Shown here piece by piece: positions 33,262-41,113 of a DNA stretch of 64,000 nucleotides; the first letter of the stretch is position 1; the number at the start of each line of letters is the position of its first letter. The translations under genes and the position numbers were made by a program. Below the pieces are notes generated by a model, which saw only the letters and a program-made list of their open reading frames with translations, was not told the origin of the DNA and made no database searches. Source of the stretch: an uncultured Eubacteriales bacterium (GTDB taxonomy: Bacteria > Bacillota > Clostridia > Christensenellales > CAG-138); assembly GCA_900546845.1 (NCBI GenBank), contig UREK01000007.1:1-64000 (forward strand), written 5' to 3'.

Positions 33262-34029
33262 TCATTCTGCAGGCGCTTCTCCAACCGGCAACTCCACGAT
33301 GCCCGAGACGCTCCAGCTTTCGCAGGAATACCAGAAATAACCGGCATGTTCCGCCCCCGCTTCGTCCCAATACGCATAGCGTATGAGCATGGCGTCGTCC
33401 TCCCGCCACTGCACGAAAGTGTATTGCGCGCCTTCCGCGACGCCGAAAAGCAGGCTGACATTTATGGTATGGTTGCCGGCGTAATCGTCTATCACGAGCC
33501 GCGTGCCCTCCGCATCCTGCATGGATACGGCGAGATACCGCCCGCTGGGCGACCACCACATGCCGCCGAACTCTGCGCCCAAATAAGTTGTTAAGTAATA
33601 GCCGCGATCGCGGCTGGTGCAGACGGTTTTGAGCGTAAAGCCGCCGGCCTTTGGGAAGATGCCGGTCACGTCGCCGCGATAGGCCGTGGCGGTCATGCTG
33701 CCATCCGGCGCGGCTTCGCGTGCCGCGATGTGAAAATACCCTTTGCTGAGCAACACGAGTAGGCAGATTATCGTGCCAAGCAGCAGCGCGGCGATGGAAA
33801 ATGATGCCGTCCGCTTCATGGTGCGGCGCTTTTCCCGGAAAAGGGCTTTTTTGTAATCCAGGCTTTGCGCGGCAGCTTCCTCAGAAAGCGGGGCCTGCAT
33901 GCGCGCGAGCTCCGCCCGGCAGGCGGGGCACTCCTTCACATGCGTCTCGATGAGCGCAGCGCTTTCCGCGCTCGCAAGCCCGTCCGCGTACAGCGGGAGC
34001 AGATCCCGGACGATGCTGCAGTTCGTCAT
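33262..34029 (-). CDS. Anti-sigma factor with zinc-finger (zf-HC2) domain
   Basis: A 255-residue membrane protein. The cytosolic N-terminus has the zinc-binding anti-sigma pattern (C near residue 4, then HVKECPAC at 30-37, HxxxCxxC), followed by one membrane helix (about 78-98) and an extracytoplasmic domain of unknown fold. Its ATG overlaps the stop of the ECF sigma gene (ATGA), the usual arrangement for a sigma/anti-sigma pair. It should hold the sigma factor until an envelope signal is sensed by the outer domain. Confidence 0.88.
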   Translation of the reverse strand: MTNCSIVRDLLPLYADGLASAESAALIETHVKECPACRAELARMQAPLSEEAAAQSLDYKKALFREKRRTMKRTASFSIAALLLGTIICLLVLLSKGYFHIAAREAAPDGSMTATAYRGDVTGIFPKAGGFTLKTVCTSRDRGYYLTTYLGAEFGGMWWSPSGRYLAVSMQDAEGTRLVIDDYAGNHTINVSLLFGVAEGAQYTFVQWREDDAMLIRYAYWDEAGAEHAGYFWYSCESWSVSGIVELPVGEAPAE

Positions 34030-34502
34030 GGCGTTTCCTCCAATTCGTTTAAAATCATGGCCTTCGCGCGGAAAAACGTTACGCGCGCCCAGGTTTCCGT
34101 CCTGCCCAGCGCATCGCCGATCTCCCGAAACGGGAGGCCGGAAAGCCGGAGGAAGAACGCTTCCCGGTAAGGCTCCCGGAGCTTCTTTGCGGCGGCAAGC
34201 GCCGCATGGGCTGTCTCCCGGTCGAGAAAACAGTCCTCGAAAGGGACGGCCTCCGCAGGAATATCCTCCGGGAAGGGCGCATACCGCTTTTGCCGCCGGA
34301 CTTCGCTGAAATACAGGTTTTTTGCGATGGCGCACAGCCAGGTGGAAGGCTTGCAGCACCCGTCATAGAGCGCCGGCTTTTGCAGCGCGCGCAGGAACGT
34401 CTCGGCAGCAAGTTCCTCCGCAATGGCTGCGCTGCCGGAAAGGGAGAGCAGGTAGCCGTAAACGATCCGATAATTGTCCCGGTAGAAATCCTCGCGCGTC
34501 AT
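34026..34502 (-). CDS. ECF-type RNA polymerase sigma factor
   Basis: A 158-residue sigma-70 factor with only regions 2 and 4. Region 2: FYRDNYRIVYGYLLSLSG...AEELAAETFLRAL (about 5-45) and PSTWLCAIAKNLYFSEVRR (about 57-75). Region 4: LREPYREAFFLRLSGLPFREIGDALGRTETWARVTFFRAK (about 108-148). The start MTRED is chosen because AAGGAGG lies 6 bp upstream; the ATG two codons earlier adjoins the ribosome site. It is coupled to the anti-sigma gene. Targets are unknown; no duplicate promoter motif could be established. Confidence 0.9.
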   Translation of the reverse strand: MTREDFYRDNYRIVYGYLLSLSGSAAIAEELAAETFLRALQKPALYDGCCKPSTWLCAIAKNLYFSEVRRQKRYAPFPEDIPAEAVPFEDCFLDRETAHAALAAAKKLREPYREAFFLRLSGLPFREIGDALGRTETWARVTFFRAKAMILNELEETP

Positions 34503-34612
34503 CGGCATCCTCCTTTCCCAGTTGTTAATGAAACGCCGCAGCGCGCGTTTTGTTACAAGGCGCCTTGCCTTAAATTTTAACGGCGTGTGCGGGGGACGAT
34601 ACAGGAAGCGTT

Positions 34613-34744
34613 TTGAAAATTTTGCTGCACAACGAGCGGTCGGACTGCGTGCTGTGTTCCACACTGGCCTCCGACACACTCATATTCGCCTCTTCAGCCA
34701 TCGTGAGCGGCTATACCTTGGAAACGCTCGGCGTGGCGGAATAG
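34613..34744 (+). CDS. Possible small protein with CxxC motif
   Basis: A 43-residue frame starting at TTG (AGGAAG 5 bp upstream) and ending in TAG, followed after 14 bp by a perfect terminator. The sequence begins LKILLHNERSDCVLCSTL and continues with a hydrophobic stretch (TLIFASSAIVSGY). The CVLC pair could bind metal. Ribosome site, stop and terminator in the right order argue for a real gene, but the family is unknown and the promoter is weak. Confidence 0.45.
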   Translation: MKILLHNERSDCVLCSTLASDTLIFASSAIVSGYTLETLGVAE

Positions 34745-34758
34745 AGGGTGCATAAAAA

Positions 34759-34782
34759 CGGACGCGCAGGCGTCCGCTTTTT
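34759..34782 (+). terminator. Terminator after the small ORF
   Basis: CGGACGC-GCAG-GCGTCCG followed by CTTTTT. The minus-strand MerR gene ends at 34818, so it serves plus-strand transcription; A5 on its left side allows it to act on the other strand too. Confidence 0.85.
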
Positions 34783-34817
34783 GCGTGGCGTTTTATTGTT
34801 AGGCCGCCTTGCCCCTT

Positions 34818-35273
34818 TCAGCAGCCGCAGCGCGCGAGAATGCGCTCGCGGAGCTTGCGCACATCCTCCGGCAGATCCTCCAGCGTGAGGTTTTGCAGGG
34901 AAGCGGCGGAGCCGGCCTTCGCGGCGGCGTCATAATACCAGCATTTGTAGTCGATCACATCGAGCGTAGCCTGCAGCGTTTCCATTTGTTTGAGGACGGC
35001 GCGCCTGCGCTCGTAAAACATGTCCCGCCGCTGCGGCAGCGTCGCATCCCCTTCCAGGCACCAGTCGATGAACTGCTTGATGTCCCGGATAGGCATGCCG
35101 GTCGCCTTTAGGCATTCGATCAGCCGGAGCCATTCGAAATCCGATTCCTTGAATACGCGGATGCCGCTCTCGCTGCGGTCCACAAAGGGGAGCAGGCCTT
35201 CCTTGTCGTAATAGCGCAGGGTAGGCGCACTCAGGTGCATGCGCGCGGCGGCTTCGCCGATGGTATAGGGCAT
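34818..35273 (-). CDS. MerR-family regulator (AdhR/NmlR-like)
   Basis: A 151-residue regulator. The N-terminal winged helix-turn-helix reads YTIGEAAARMHLSAPTLRYYDKEGLLPFVDRSESGIRVF (residues 3-41), followed by the MerR dimerisation helix (about 75-120) and a tail with few cysteines (C117, CGC at the end). MPYTIGEAA is preceded by GAAGGAG 6 bp upstream. A CTTAAAG-N4-CTTTAAG palindrome overlaps its own predicted transcription start; this is the operator described for B. subtilis AdhR. Autoregulation is therefore likely. Confidence 0.88.
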   Translation of the reverse strand: MPYTIGEAAARMHLSAPTLRYYDKEGLLPFVDRSESGIRVFKESDFEWLRLIECLKATGMPIRDIKQFIDWCLEGDATLPQRRDMFYERRRAVLKQMETLQATLDVIDYKCWYYDAAAKAGSAASLQNLTLEDLPEDVRKLRERILARCGC

Positions 35274-35339
35274 AGAATTCTCCTTCTTACGTTCTCGCTG
35301 TTGGTCCGTCCTTGTTGCAGAACAATGGAAATATGAAAA

Positions 35340-35369
35340 GCTGCACTTAAAGCTCACTTTAAGTGCAGC
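35340..35369. promoter_or_regulatory. MerR/AdhR-type operator at the regulator's own promoter
   Basis: A perfect 13-bp inverted repeat GCTGCACTTAAAG-CTCA-CTTTAAGTGCAGC covers the predicted transcription start of the merR-type gene. Its core equals the AdhR consensus CTTAAAG-N4-CTTTAAG. Confidence 0.75.
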
Positions 35370-35372
35370 ATT

Positions 35373-35401
35373 ATCATACCGCAAACGTGCGTACCCGTCA
35401 A
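35373..35401 (-). promoter_or_regulatory. Promoter of the MerR-type gene
   Basis: On the minus strand TTGACG and TATGAT with a 17-bp spacer; the start would fall in the operator at about 35366. Confidence 0.65.
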
Positions 35402-35410
35402 GGGGCAGGG

Positions 35411-38400
35411 TCAGAACAGCGTGAGCTGCTTCCCCTGTTCCGCATGGCGCCTGCGTGCGGTCTCGCGCAGGATGGAATCCGGGAGTTCCCGCAAAAATTC
35501 AGAGGGTGGGTTCGGCGCGGTCAGGATCAGCTCATCCCGCGCGCGGGTCATGCCCACGAAGAAGAGCCGCCGCTCCTCTTCCAGGTCAGAAACCATACCC
35601 TCGCGTTCCAGCGGGAACGCGCCTGCGGAAAGCCCGGCGAGGAACACGACCGGGAATTCGAGGCCCTTTGCGCCGTGCAGCGTCATCAGACGCACCGCGC
35701 CGGAGGAATAGGCTTTCCCGGCCGCGCGGCGCAGATCCGCCTCCTCGCCGAGCGCAAGCGCGTGCAGGAACCCCGCCATGTCCGCATAGTAAGCAGCAAG
35801 CTCGGCAAGCCGCGTGAGCGCGGGCGCATCCGGCGCGTACTCCGCCTGATAGCGCTCCACGAGCTTGCGCGGCTTTTCGTGTGCAGTGCGCGGAAGAAAG
35901 TCCGCGCAGGCGGAAAGGAACGCTTCCGGGCAGCCGGCTGCACGCAGCGCTTCCGGGGAGAATGTGCCTGGGGACGCGCCCGGCGTGGACAAGCGCGATG
36001 TGGACGCGCTTACGCGGGCGGCGTCTGCATCCGTGCAGCCGAAGGCAAGGCGCAGGCAGGCGCGGAGGGAGAGCGCGTCCGCGGGGTTCAGCAGGAAGCG
36101 GAAGAAGGCGAGCGCGCCCTGCACCGCGCCGTCCGCAAGCTCGCTGCCGCGGCCGGACACGATGCAGGGGATGTCGTCGTGCCGCAGGCAGGCTTCGACG
36201 GCCTCCAACTGGCGGTGGGTGCGGCAAAGGACTGCCAGGTCGGAAAACGGGCGCGCATCCTCCTGCCGGTTCCCGGCGCGCGCGTGTGCGGAGAGCATGT
36301 CCAGCCCGCCCGCCATGCGCGCGATCTCCTTGGCAATCCAGACGCCCTCGGCAAACGGCGTTTCCGCGCGCAGCAGGCGCACCGCCGCCCCGCCTGGCCG
36401 CGCAGGGAGCAGCTCCCGCGGGCCGCCCGGGTTGCGCGCGATGGCCTGCCGCGCGCATGCGAGGATCTCCGGCGTGGAGCGGTAGTTGGTGCGGAGGCGG
36501 ATAGTGGAAAGCGCGGGGAAATCCGCCCGAAGCTCGTCAAAGCAGACGGCGCTCGCGCCGCGGAAGCCGTAGATGGACTGATCTGGGTCGCCGATCACAA
36601 AGAGGCTCTCCCCACCCTTGGCCCAGGCGCGTACCAGCTTGCGCTGCACGGCGTTGATGTCCTGGAATTCGTCCACGAGCAGGTGGCGGAACCGGGCGCG
36701 CTTCCGCTTCCCGGCGGGCTCGTTTTCGGCGGCGTCAAGCGCTTCGAGCAGCAGGTCGTCCAGATCCCGCGCGCCAAGGGCGCGGCAGGCCGCGCAGTAC
36801 GCTTCGTATACGCGGGGGTCGAGCGCCGCTTCCTCCAGGGAAGCTCCGTTCTTTACACGCGAAATGGCGCGCTGCGCGTCGCGCACGGAAGCTGGGGAGC
36901 CGGCGGCGCCGAGTGCTTCCTGCACGAGGAGCTCCGCCTCCGCTTCGCCGAGGAGCGGTTTTTGGGGAAGCAGGCCGAGGCAGACGGCGTGGAACGTGCC
37001 GATGGTCATGCCGGCGAGCGCCTGTTTGCCGCCAAGGCGCGCCGCAAGGCGTTCACGCATTTCCGCGGCGGCTTGGTTGGTGAACGTCACCGCCGTGATC
37101 TCCGCGGGCTTTGCGCCGCGCGTTTCGATCAAATACGCGATGCGGGCGACGAGCGTTTTCGTCTTGCCCGTGCCCGGCCCTGCGATGACGGCGACGGCGG
37201 GCTCTTCCGTTTCGACGGCGCTGCGCTGCTCCGCGTTGAGCGCGTCTGCGCGCGGCGCTTCCGGCGTGCTTGCCTGCGCCCGCGCTGGCTCTGCCGGCAG
37301 TGCAGCGGCAGGCTTTTTCTGTGCGGAGGCTTCCGGCGCGGCCGCGCCGAACAGCGAGAGCTGCCCTTGCAGCGCGGCGCGCTCCTCTGGGGAAAAGAGC
37401 GTGATTTTGCCGTATTCGCCGTCGTACCCGCCGGTGCGCGCCACCTGCCCGGCGCGCAGGCGGCGCACGCCTTCCGCGATGCAGGGCCCCGCTGCCCGCT
37501 CGATTTCCGCGAGGGGCGCTTCCCGCAAAATGTAGAACTCCGGGCCGAGCGCGCGCAGAAGCGCCTCGTATTGCCGCTGGGCCTTTTGCCCCGCAGCAGA
37601 CGTGCCCATGGCGGCGGCGATCAGCTCCGGCAGGGGGACGAGGCTCTCGTACGGTTTCCTGTCTGGCGGGAGGAAGCCTTCGGCCCGGTCTGCAAGGGCG
37701 AGCACGCGGTGCTGCACGCCGATGGTTAGCTTCCGGCCGCAGACCGGGCATTTGCCGCCGAGGCGGAGCGTTTCCTCCGGCTCGAGGCGCACGCCGCAGT
37801 TCCGGTGGCCGTCCAGGTGGTACTTCCCTTCTTCCGGGAAGAATTCGATGGTGCCCTGAAAGCCTTCGCCGGTTTGCAGAGCGTGCCGCAGCGCAGGATA
37901 GGAAAGCGGCGCTTCGATGCAGTTTGCCTCCCGGCCAAGCTTTGCGGGGGAATGGGCATCCGAATTGGAGACGAGCGTAAAACGGTCGAGCGCGCTGACG
38001 CGCCAGTTCATGGGCGGGTCAGAGGAAAGGCCGGTCTCGAGGGCATGGATCTCGCCCGCGAGGCCGCCAAAGCATTCCTCGATTGTATCGAACCCTGAAA
38101 ACGCGCCGAACAGCGAAAAGTGCGGCGTCCAGATATGCGCGGGGATGAACATGGCCTCCGGGCAGGTGTCGAGCGTGATCTCGAGCAAGTCCTCGCAGTC
38201 GAGGCCGAGGATGGGCCGCCCGTCCGAGCGGATGTTGCCGATGGCATCAAGGCGTTGGGCAAGGGCATCCGCCGCGCTGAGTCCCGGCAGGAGAATGAGG
38301 CTGTGTACCTTGCGGGTCCTGCCGCCCTTCTTATAGATGGTGCTGATCTCGCCCGTGACGAGGAAACGCGCGGGCTCGTCCGCGCCGGCGGCCTCGGCGG

Positions 38401-38614
38401 GCAGGCGGAATTCGCGGCGCAGCATGTAAAGCCCTTCCTCCGCAGGGACGAGCTGTTCGCGCATCGCGGCGCGCCAGGCGGGATGCGTGAAATCCCCAGT
38501 GCCGACGAGGAGGATGCCCTTGTTGCGCGCGGCAAGGTCGAGGTGCGGCAAGTCGCAGTCCCGGCTGGTGGCGCGGGAATAGCTGGAATGGATATGAAGG
38601 TCTGCGATATACAT
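35411..38614 (-). CDS. Fusion of endonuclease-Q-like PHP nuclease and UvrD-type helicase
   Basis: A 1067-residue two-part protein. Residues 1-about 400 form a PHP nuclease of the TIGR00375/EndoQ type: DLHIHSSYSRATS at 4-16, VGTGDFTHPAW near 37, SNSDAHSPAKLGREAN near 216, and a CPVCGRKLTIGVQHRV zinc ribbon near 289. After a Pro/Ala-rich linker (about 410-455) comes a superfamily 1A helicase with Walker A GPGTGKT near 478, VTFTNQAA near 505, DEFQDIN near 645, GDPDQSIYGFRGA near 668 and MTLHGAKGLEFPVVF near 985. EndoQ nicks 5' of deaminated bases, so the fusion could cut and unwind at damage. Confidence 0.9.
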   Translation of the reverse strand: MYIADLHIHSSYSRATSRDCDLPHLDLAARNKGILLVGTGDFTHPAWRAAMREQLVPAEEGLYMLRREFRLPAEAAGADEPARFLVTGEISTIYKKGGRTRKVHSLILLPGLSAADALAQRLDAIGNIRSDGRPILGLDCEDLLEITLDTCPEAMFIPAHIWTPHFSLFGAFSGFDTIEECFGGLAGEIHALETGLSSDPPMNWRVSALDRFTLVSNSDAHSPAKLGREANCIEAPLSYPALRHALQTGEGFQGTIEFFPEEGKYHLDGHRNCGVRLEPEETLRLGGKCPVCGRKLTIGVQHRVLALADRAEGFLPPDRKPYESLVPLPELIAAAMGTSAAGQKAQRQYEALLRALGPEFYILREAPLAEIERAAGPCIAEGVRRLRAGQVARTGGYDGEYGKITLFSPEERAALQGQLSLFGAAAPEASAQKKPAAALPAEPARAQASTPEAPRADALNAEQRSAVETEEPAVAVIAGPGTGKTKTLVARIAYLIETRGAKPAEITAVTFTNQAAAEMRERLAARLGGKQALAGMTIGTFHAVCLGLLPQKPLLGEAEAELLVQEALGAAGSPASVRDAQRAISRVKNGASLEEAALDPRVYEAYCAACRALGARDLDDLLLEALDAAENEPAGKRKRARFRHLLVDEFQDINAVQRKLVRAWAKGGESLFVIGDPDQSIYGFRGASAVCFDELRADFPALSTIRLRTNYRSTPEILACARQAIARNPGGPRELLPARPGGAAVRLLRAETPFAEGVWIAKEIARMAGGLDMLSAHARAGNRQEDARPFSDLAVLCRTHRQLEAVEACLRHDDIPCIVSGRGSELADGAVQGALAFFRFLLNPADALSLRACLRLAFGCTDADAARVSASTSRLSTPGASPGTFSPEALRAAGCPEAFLSACADFLPRTAHEKPRKLVERYQAEYAPDAPALTRLAELAAYYADMAGFLHALALGEEADLRRAAGKAYSSGAVRLMTLHGAKGLEFPVVFLAGLSAGAFPLEREGMVSDLEEERRLFFVGMTRARDELILTAPNPPSEFLRELPDSILRETARRRHAEQGKQLTLF

Positions 38615-38706
38615 GCGTTTCTCCTGTGGGGCATATTTTGGCGGATGTTCCCGATTCCTTATTAATTATAATGAAGGCGGCGGCGCGCGTCAACGCGGGG
38701 AACGCC

Positions 38707-38735
38707 TGTACAAACCGGGGGAAACCATATATACT
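38707..38735 (+). promoter_or_regulatory. Promoter of the TSUP permease gene
   Basis: TGTACA and TATACT with a 17-bp spacer; predicted start near 38742. Confidence 0.6.
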
Positions 38736-38786
38736 GTTGCTTGTCCGCGGGTGCTTTGAAGATCTTCCCGCGGGGAAGAGGTTCCT

Positions 38787-39548
38787 TTGGAAGCGTTCGT
38801 TTCGTATCTCATCGTATGCCCGCTCGTTTTCATCGCGGGCTTTGTGGACGCGGTCGCGGGCGGCGGCGGATTGATCTCCCTGCCCGCTTACCTGATCTCC
38901 GGCGTGCCGGTACACATGGCGATCGGCACAAACAAGCTGAGCTCCGGCATGGGCACCGCCCTTGCGACGTTCCGCTACGCGAAGAGCGGCTACATCCGCT
39001 GGAAGCTCGCAGTGTTTTGCGCTGTCAGCGCTCTCATCGGCTCCTCCTGCGGCGCGGAGCTCGCGCTTTTAATCGGAGACGGCGTGTTCAAGCTCATCAT
39101 GCTCGTGATCCTGCCGCTCGCGGCGGCCTATGTGCTGCGGGGCAGGGCGCTTGCGGGCGATGCGGAAAAAGAGCCGCTTCCGCAGGGAAAAACCATCGCC
39201 GTTTCGGTGGCGGTCGCGCTCACCGTCGGCGCGTACGACGGCTTTTACGGCCCCGGCACCGGAACGTTCCTGATCCTGCTGCTGACAGGGCTTGCGCACA
39301 TGCGTCTCTCGGAGGCGAACGGCATCGCAAAGGTCATCAACCTTTCCACGAACGTCGCCGCGCTCGCGGTGTATCTTTTCAACGGCAAGGTGATCTTCCC
39401 GCTCGGCCTTGCGGCGGGCTGCTTTAGCCTTGCCGGGAACTATATCGGCACGCGCTTCTTCGCAAAGGGCGGCGCGAAGGCCGTGAAGCCCATCATCCTC
39501 ATCGTGCTTGCGATCTTCTTTGTGAAGGTGCTCACCGAGGTACTGTAA
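38787..39548 (+). CDS. TSUP-family permease (TauE/SafE)
   Basis: A 253-residue membrane protein with seven to eight hydrophobic segments and the internal duplication typical of TauE/SafE proteins: FIAGFVDAVAGGGGLISLPA near residue 15 and the matching GAYDGFYGPGTGTFLILLL near 149. The family exports sulfite, sulfoacetate or other organosulfur anions; the substrate here is open. The start codon is TTG at 38787 with AAGAGG 6 bp upstream. It stands alone between its promoter and repeat copy D. Confidence 0.9.
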   Translation: MEAFVSYLIVCPLVFIAGFVDAVAGGGGLISLPAYLISGVPVHMAIGTNKLSSGMGTALATFRYAKSGYIRWKLAVFCAVSALIGSSCGAELALLIGDGVFKLIMLVILPLAAAYVLRGRALAGDAEKEPLPQGKTIAVSVAVALTVGAYDGFYGPGTGTFLILLLTGLAHMRLSEANGIAKVINLSTNVAALAVYLFNGKVIFPLGLAAGCFSLAGNYIGTRFFAKGGAKAVKPIILIVLAIFFVKVLTEVL

Positions 39549-39575
39549 ATGCAAGGATTTATCTTTCACAGCTTA

Positions 39576-39593
39576 AAACCGCCCCGGCGGTTT
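39576..39593. terminator. Left hairpin bordering repeat copy D
   Basis: AAACCGCC-CC-GGCGGTTT, 27 bp after the TSUP gene; no T-run because the repeat follows. Confidence 0.8.
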
Positions 39594-39789
39594 AGGCTGT
39601 CGATAAAGTGTCAGATGCCACTTTATCGAGGGATTCACGTCGCGCTTGCGCCGGTGGCGCGGCCAGCGCTCCGTGTAAAGAAAGCCTTGCGGCGCAAGGC
39701 TTTTCGCTCGCACCGCACAGGTCGCTGCTCGCGATCAAAAGTCAGGGGCTGCGGCCCTTGACAATCTCGGAGAGCCTTTTTTGACAAGC
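39594..39789. repeat. 196-bp repeat, copy D
   Basis: A complete copy in the opposite orientation to B and C, of exactly the same length but more diverged. It starts AGGCTGTCGATAAAG and ends TTGACAAGC. All three internal stems are kept (39599-39626, AAAGCCTTG/CAAGGCTTT near 39680, GTCAGGGG/CCCTTGAC-type near 39741). It lies after the TSUP gene. Confidence 0.9.
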
Positions 39790-39791
39790 TG

Positions 39792-39811
39792 AACCGCTCC
39801 GGCGGTTTTTT
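39792..39811 (+). terminator. Right hairpin bordering repeat copy D
   Basis: AACCGCTCCGGCGGTT followed by T4-T6. It differs from the left hairpin by one base (C to T), which forms a G-U pair, and carries the T-run that the left copy lacks. Confidence 0.85.
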
Positions 39812-39960
39812 GTTTGCCAAAAAACGCGGTATGCGCGCGAACCCGGGGAAAGTTCCAAGAAGCGCATCGTATCCGCCCGAAAGGGATGCAAACGCCGCCC
39901 TTTTGTTGCATGATGTTGTTGCCGGTATACGCGGCGACATGAATTGCGGGAGGCGGGAAG

Positions 39961-41046
39961 ATGTATTTGGATCTGTTGGGACGAAGGGCGCGGCGCGCGG
40001 CCGCGGCCGCGTTGGCGCTTCTGCTTGCGTGCCATATATGCGCGCTGGCACGCGCGGCGGAGCCGGGCGGGGTGGACGTGATCCTCCTGATGGACGCTTC
40101 CGCGATGACTGCGCTTTCCGGCGCAGCGGCGGAGGAGCCCTGGCTTGCCTGCCCATGCCTCAATCCGGAGCATTTTTATTTAAAGCCTGTGGCGGTGGAT
40201 GCGGAGGAAGCTGCGGCGGGCGCAACGTTCCCGCGCGCAGCGCCGCTTGCCGCCGGGGAGGCGGCGGGCGCGGGAGAGCTTTCCGTTTATGATGAGGCGG
40301 TGGGCGCGTGGGTGGCGCTTTCCTTAGAACGGGAATACCGGTTTTGCCACAGCTTCCTTTCGGAGCCGGAGGCGCACGGCTGGCAGCCCTGGCGCTACCA
40401 TTTTACGCAGGATGAGAACGGCGCGCCCGTGCGCATTGCGTGCAGCGAAGCGTGCGGCTGTTTTGGCCGGGAGCAGGCTGCGAAGGCGCTTGCCCGCATG
40501 CTGGCAGCCGCTGTGCTCGCGGAAAACGGGGAAAACCGCGTAGCCTTCTGCGCGTTTGGGGAGGCGGGTTCCTCCCGCTGGTCCTGCCCGCTGACGGGAA
40601 CGCTCGCCGACGTGCTCGCCTGCATCGACGCAAGCCCGGTGCAGCGCGGCGGGGATCATGCGGCGGGCCTCGCCCGGGCGCTGCGGCTCCTGAACCGCCG
40701 CCCGCTTTCCGAACGGATCAGGCGGCGCGCGGTCGTGGTCGTGCTCTCGGGCGGCGAGGCCTTCCCGGCGGGGAACGCGGCACGCGCGGTGCGCCTGGCG
40801 GATGCGCTCAAGGCCCGAAGGGGCGCGGAAACGCCCGCGGTGTTCGGCACGGCGCTTGCGCCGGAGGAACGCCGGGGCTGTGGGGCGGAGGTGATCGTCC
40901 TTGGCTTTTGGGACGGCGGGAGCGCCCTGCTTGACGCGCTTGCCTCCGGACCGGATGCCCGTTTTTGCATGGAGGATCCCGCGGCGGCAGAAGCGGCGGC
41001 TGCCGCTGTGCTGGAACGGGCGATGGAGTCCGCCCCCGGCATATAA
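39961..41046 (+). CDS. Secreted von Willebrand factor A-like protein
   Basis: A 361-residue exported protein with a signal peptide (about 1-32, ending ARA). A vWA-like fold is suggested by VDVILLMDASAM at 37-48, a long insert (about 50-160), then helices and strands with RVAFCAFGEAG near 195 and RAVVVVLSGGEAFPAG near 258. The metal-site motif DxSxS is degenerate (DASAM), so metal-dependent adhesion is doubtful. Several cysteines (PCLNPE, CSEACGC) could form disulfides. GGAGG precedes the ATG. The role is unknown. Confidence 0.7.
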   Translation: MYLDLLGRRARRAAAAALALLLACHICALARAAEPGGVDVILLMDASAMTALSGAAAEEPWLACPCLNPEHFYLKPVAVDAEEAAAGATFPRAAPLAAGEAAGAGELSVYDEAVGAWVALSLEREYRFCHSFLSEPEAHGWQPWRYHFTQDENGAPVRIACSEACGCFGREQAAKALARMLAAAVLAENGENRVAFCAFGEAGSSRWSCPLTGTLADVLACIDASPVQRGGDHAAGLARALRLLNRRPLSERIRRRAVVVVLSGGEAFPAGNAARAVRLADALKARRGAETPAVFGTALAPEERRGCGAEVIVLGFWDGGSALLDALASGPDARFCMEDPAAAEAAAAAVLERAMESAPGI

Positions 41047-41051
41047 AAAGA

Positions 41052-41083
41052 AAACCGGCCGGAGCAGCAGCCCTGGCCGGTTT
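41052..41083. terminator. Terminator between convergent vWA-like and MATE genes
   Basis: AAACCGGCC paired with GGCCGGTTT. On the minus strand it is followed by a T-rich TTCTTTTTAT, so it mainly ends the MATE transcript. Confidence 0.75.
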
Positions 41084-41113
41084 GTAATTCGTTTTGGTTG
41101 AAACGGGAGTGTG

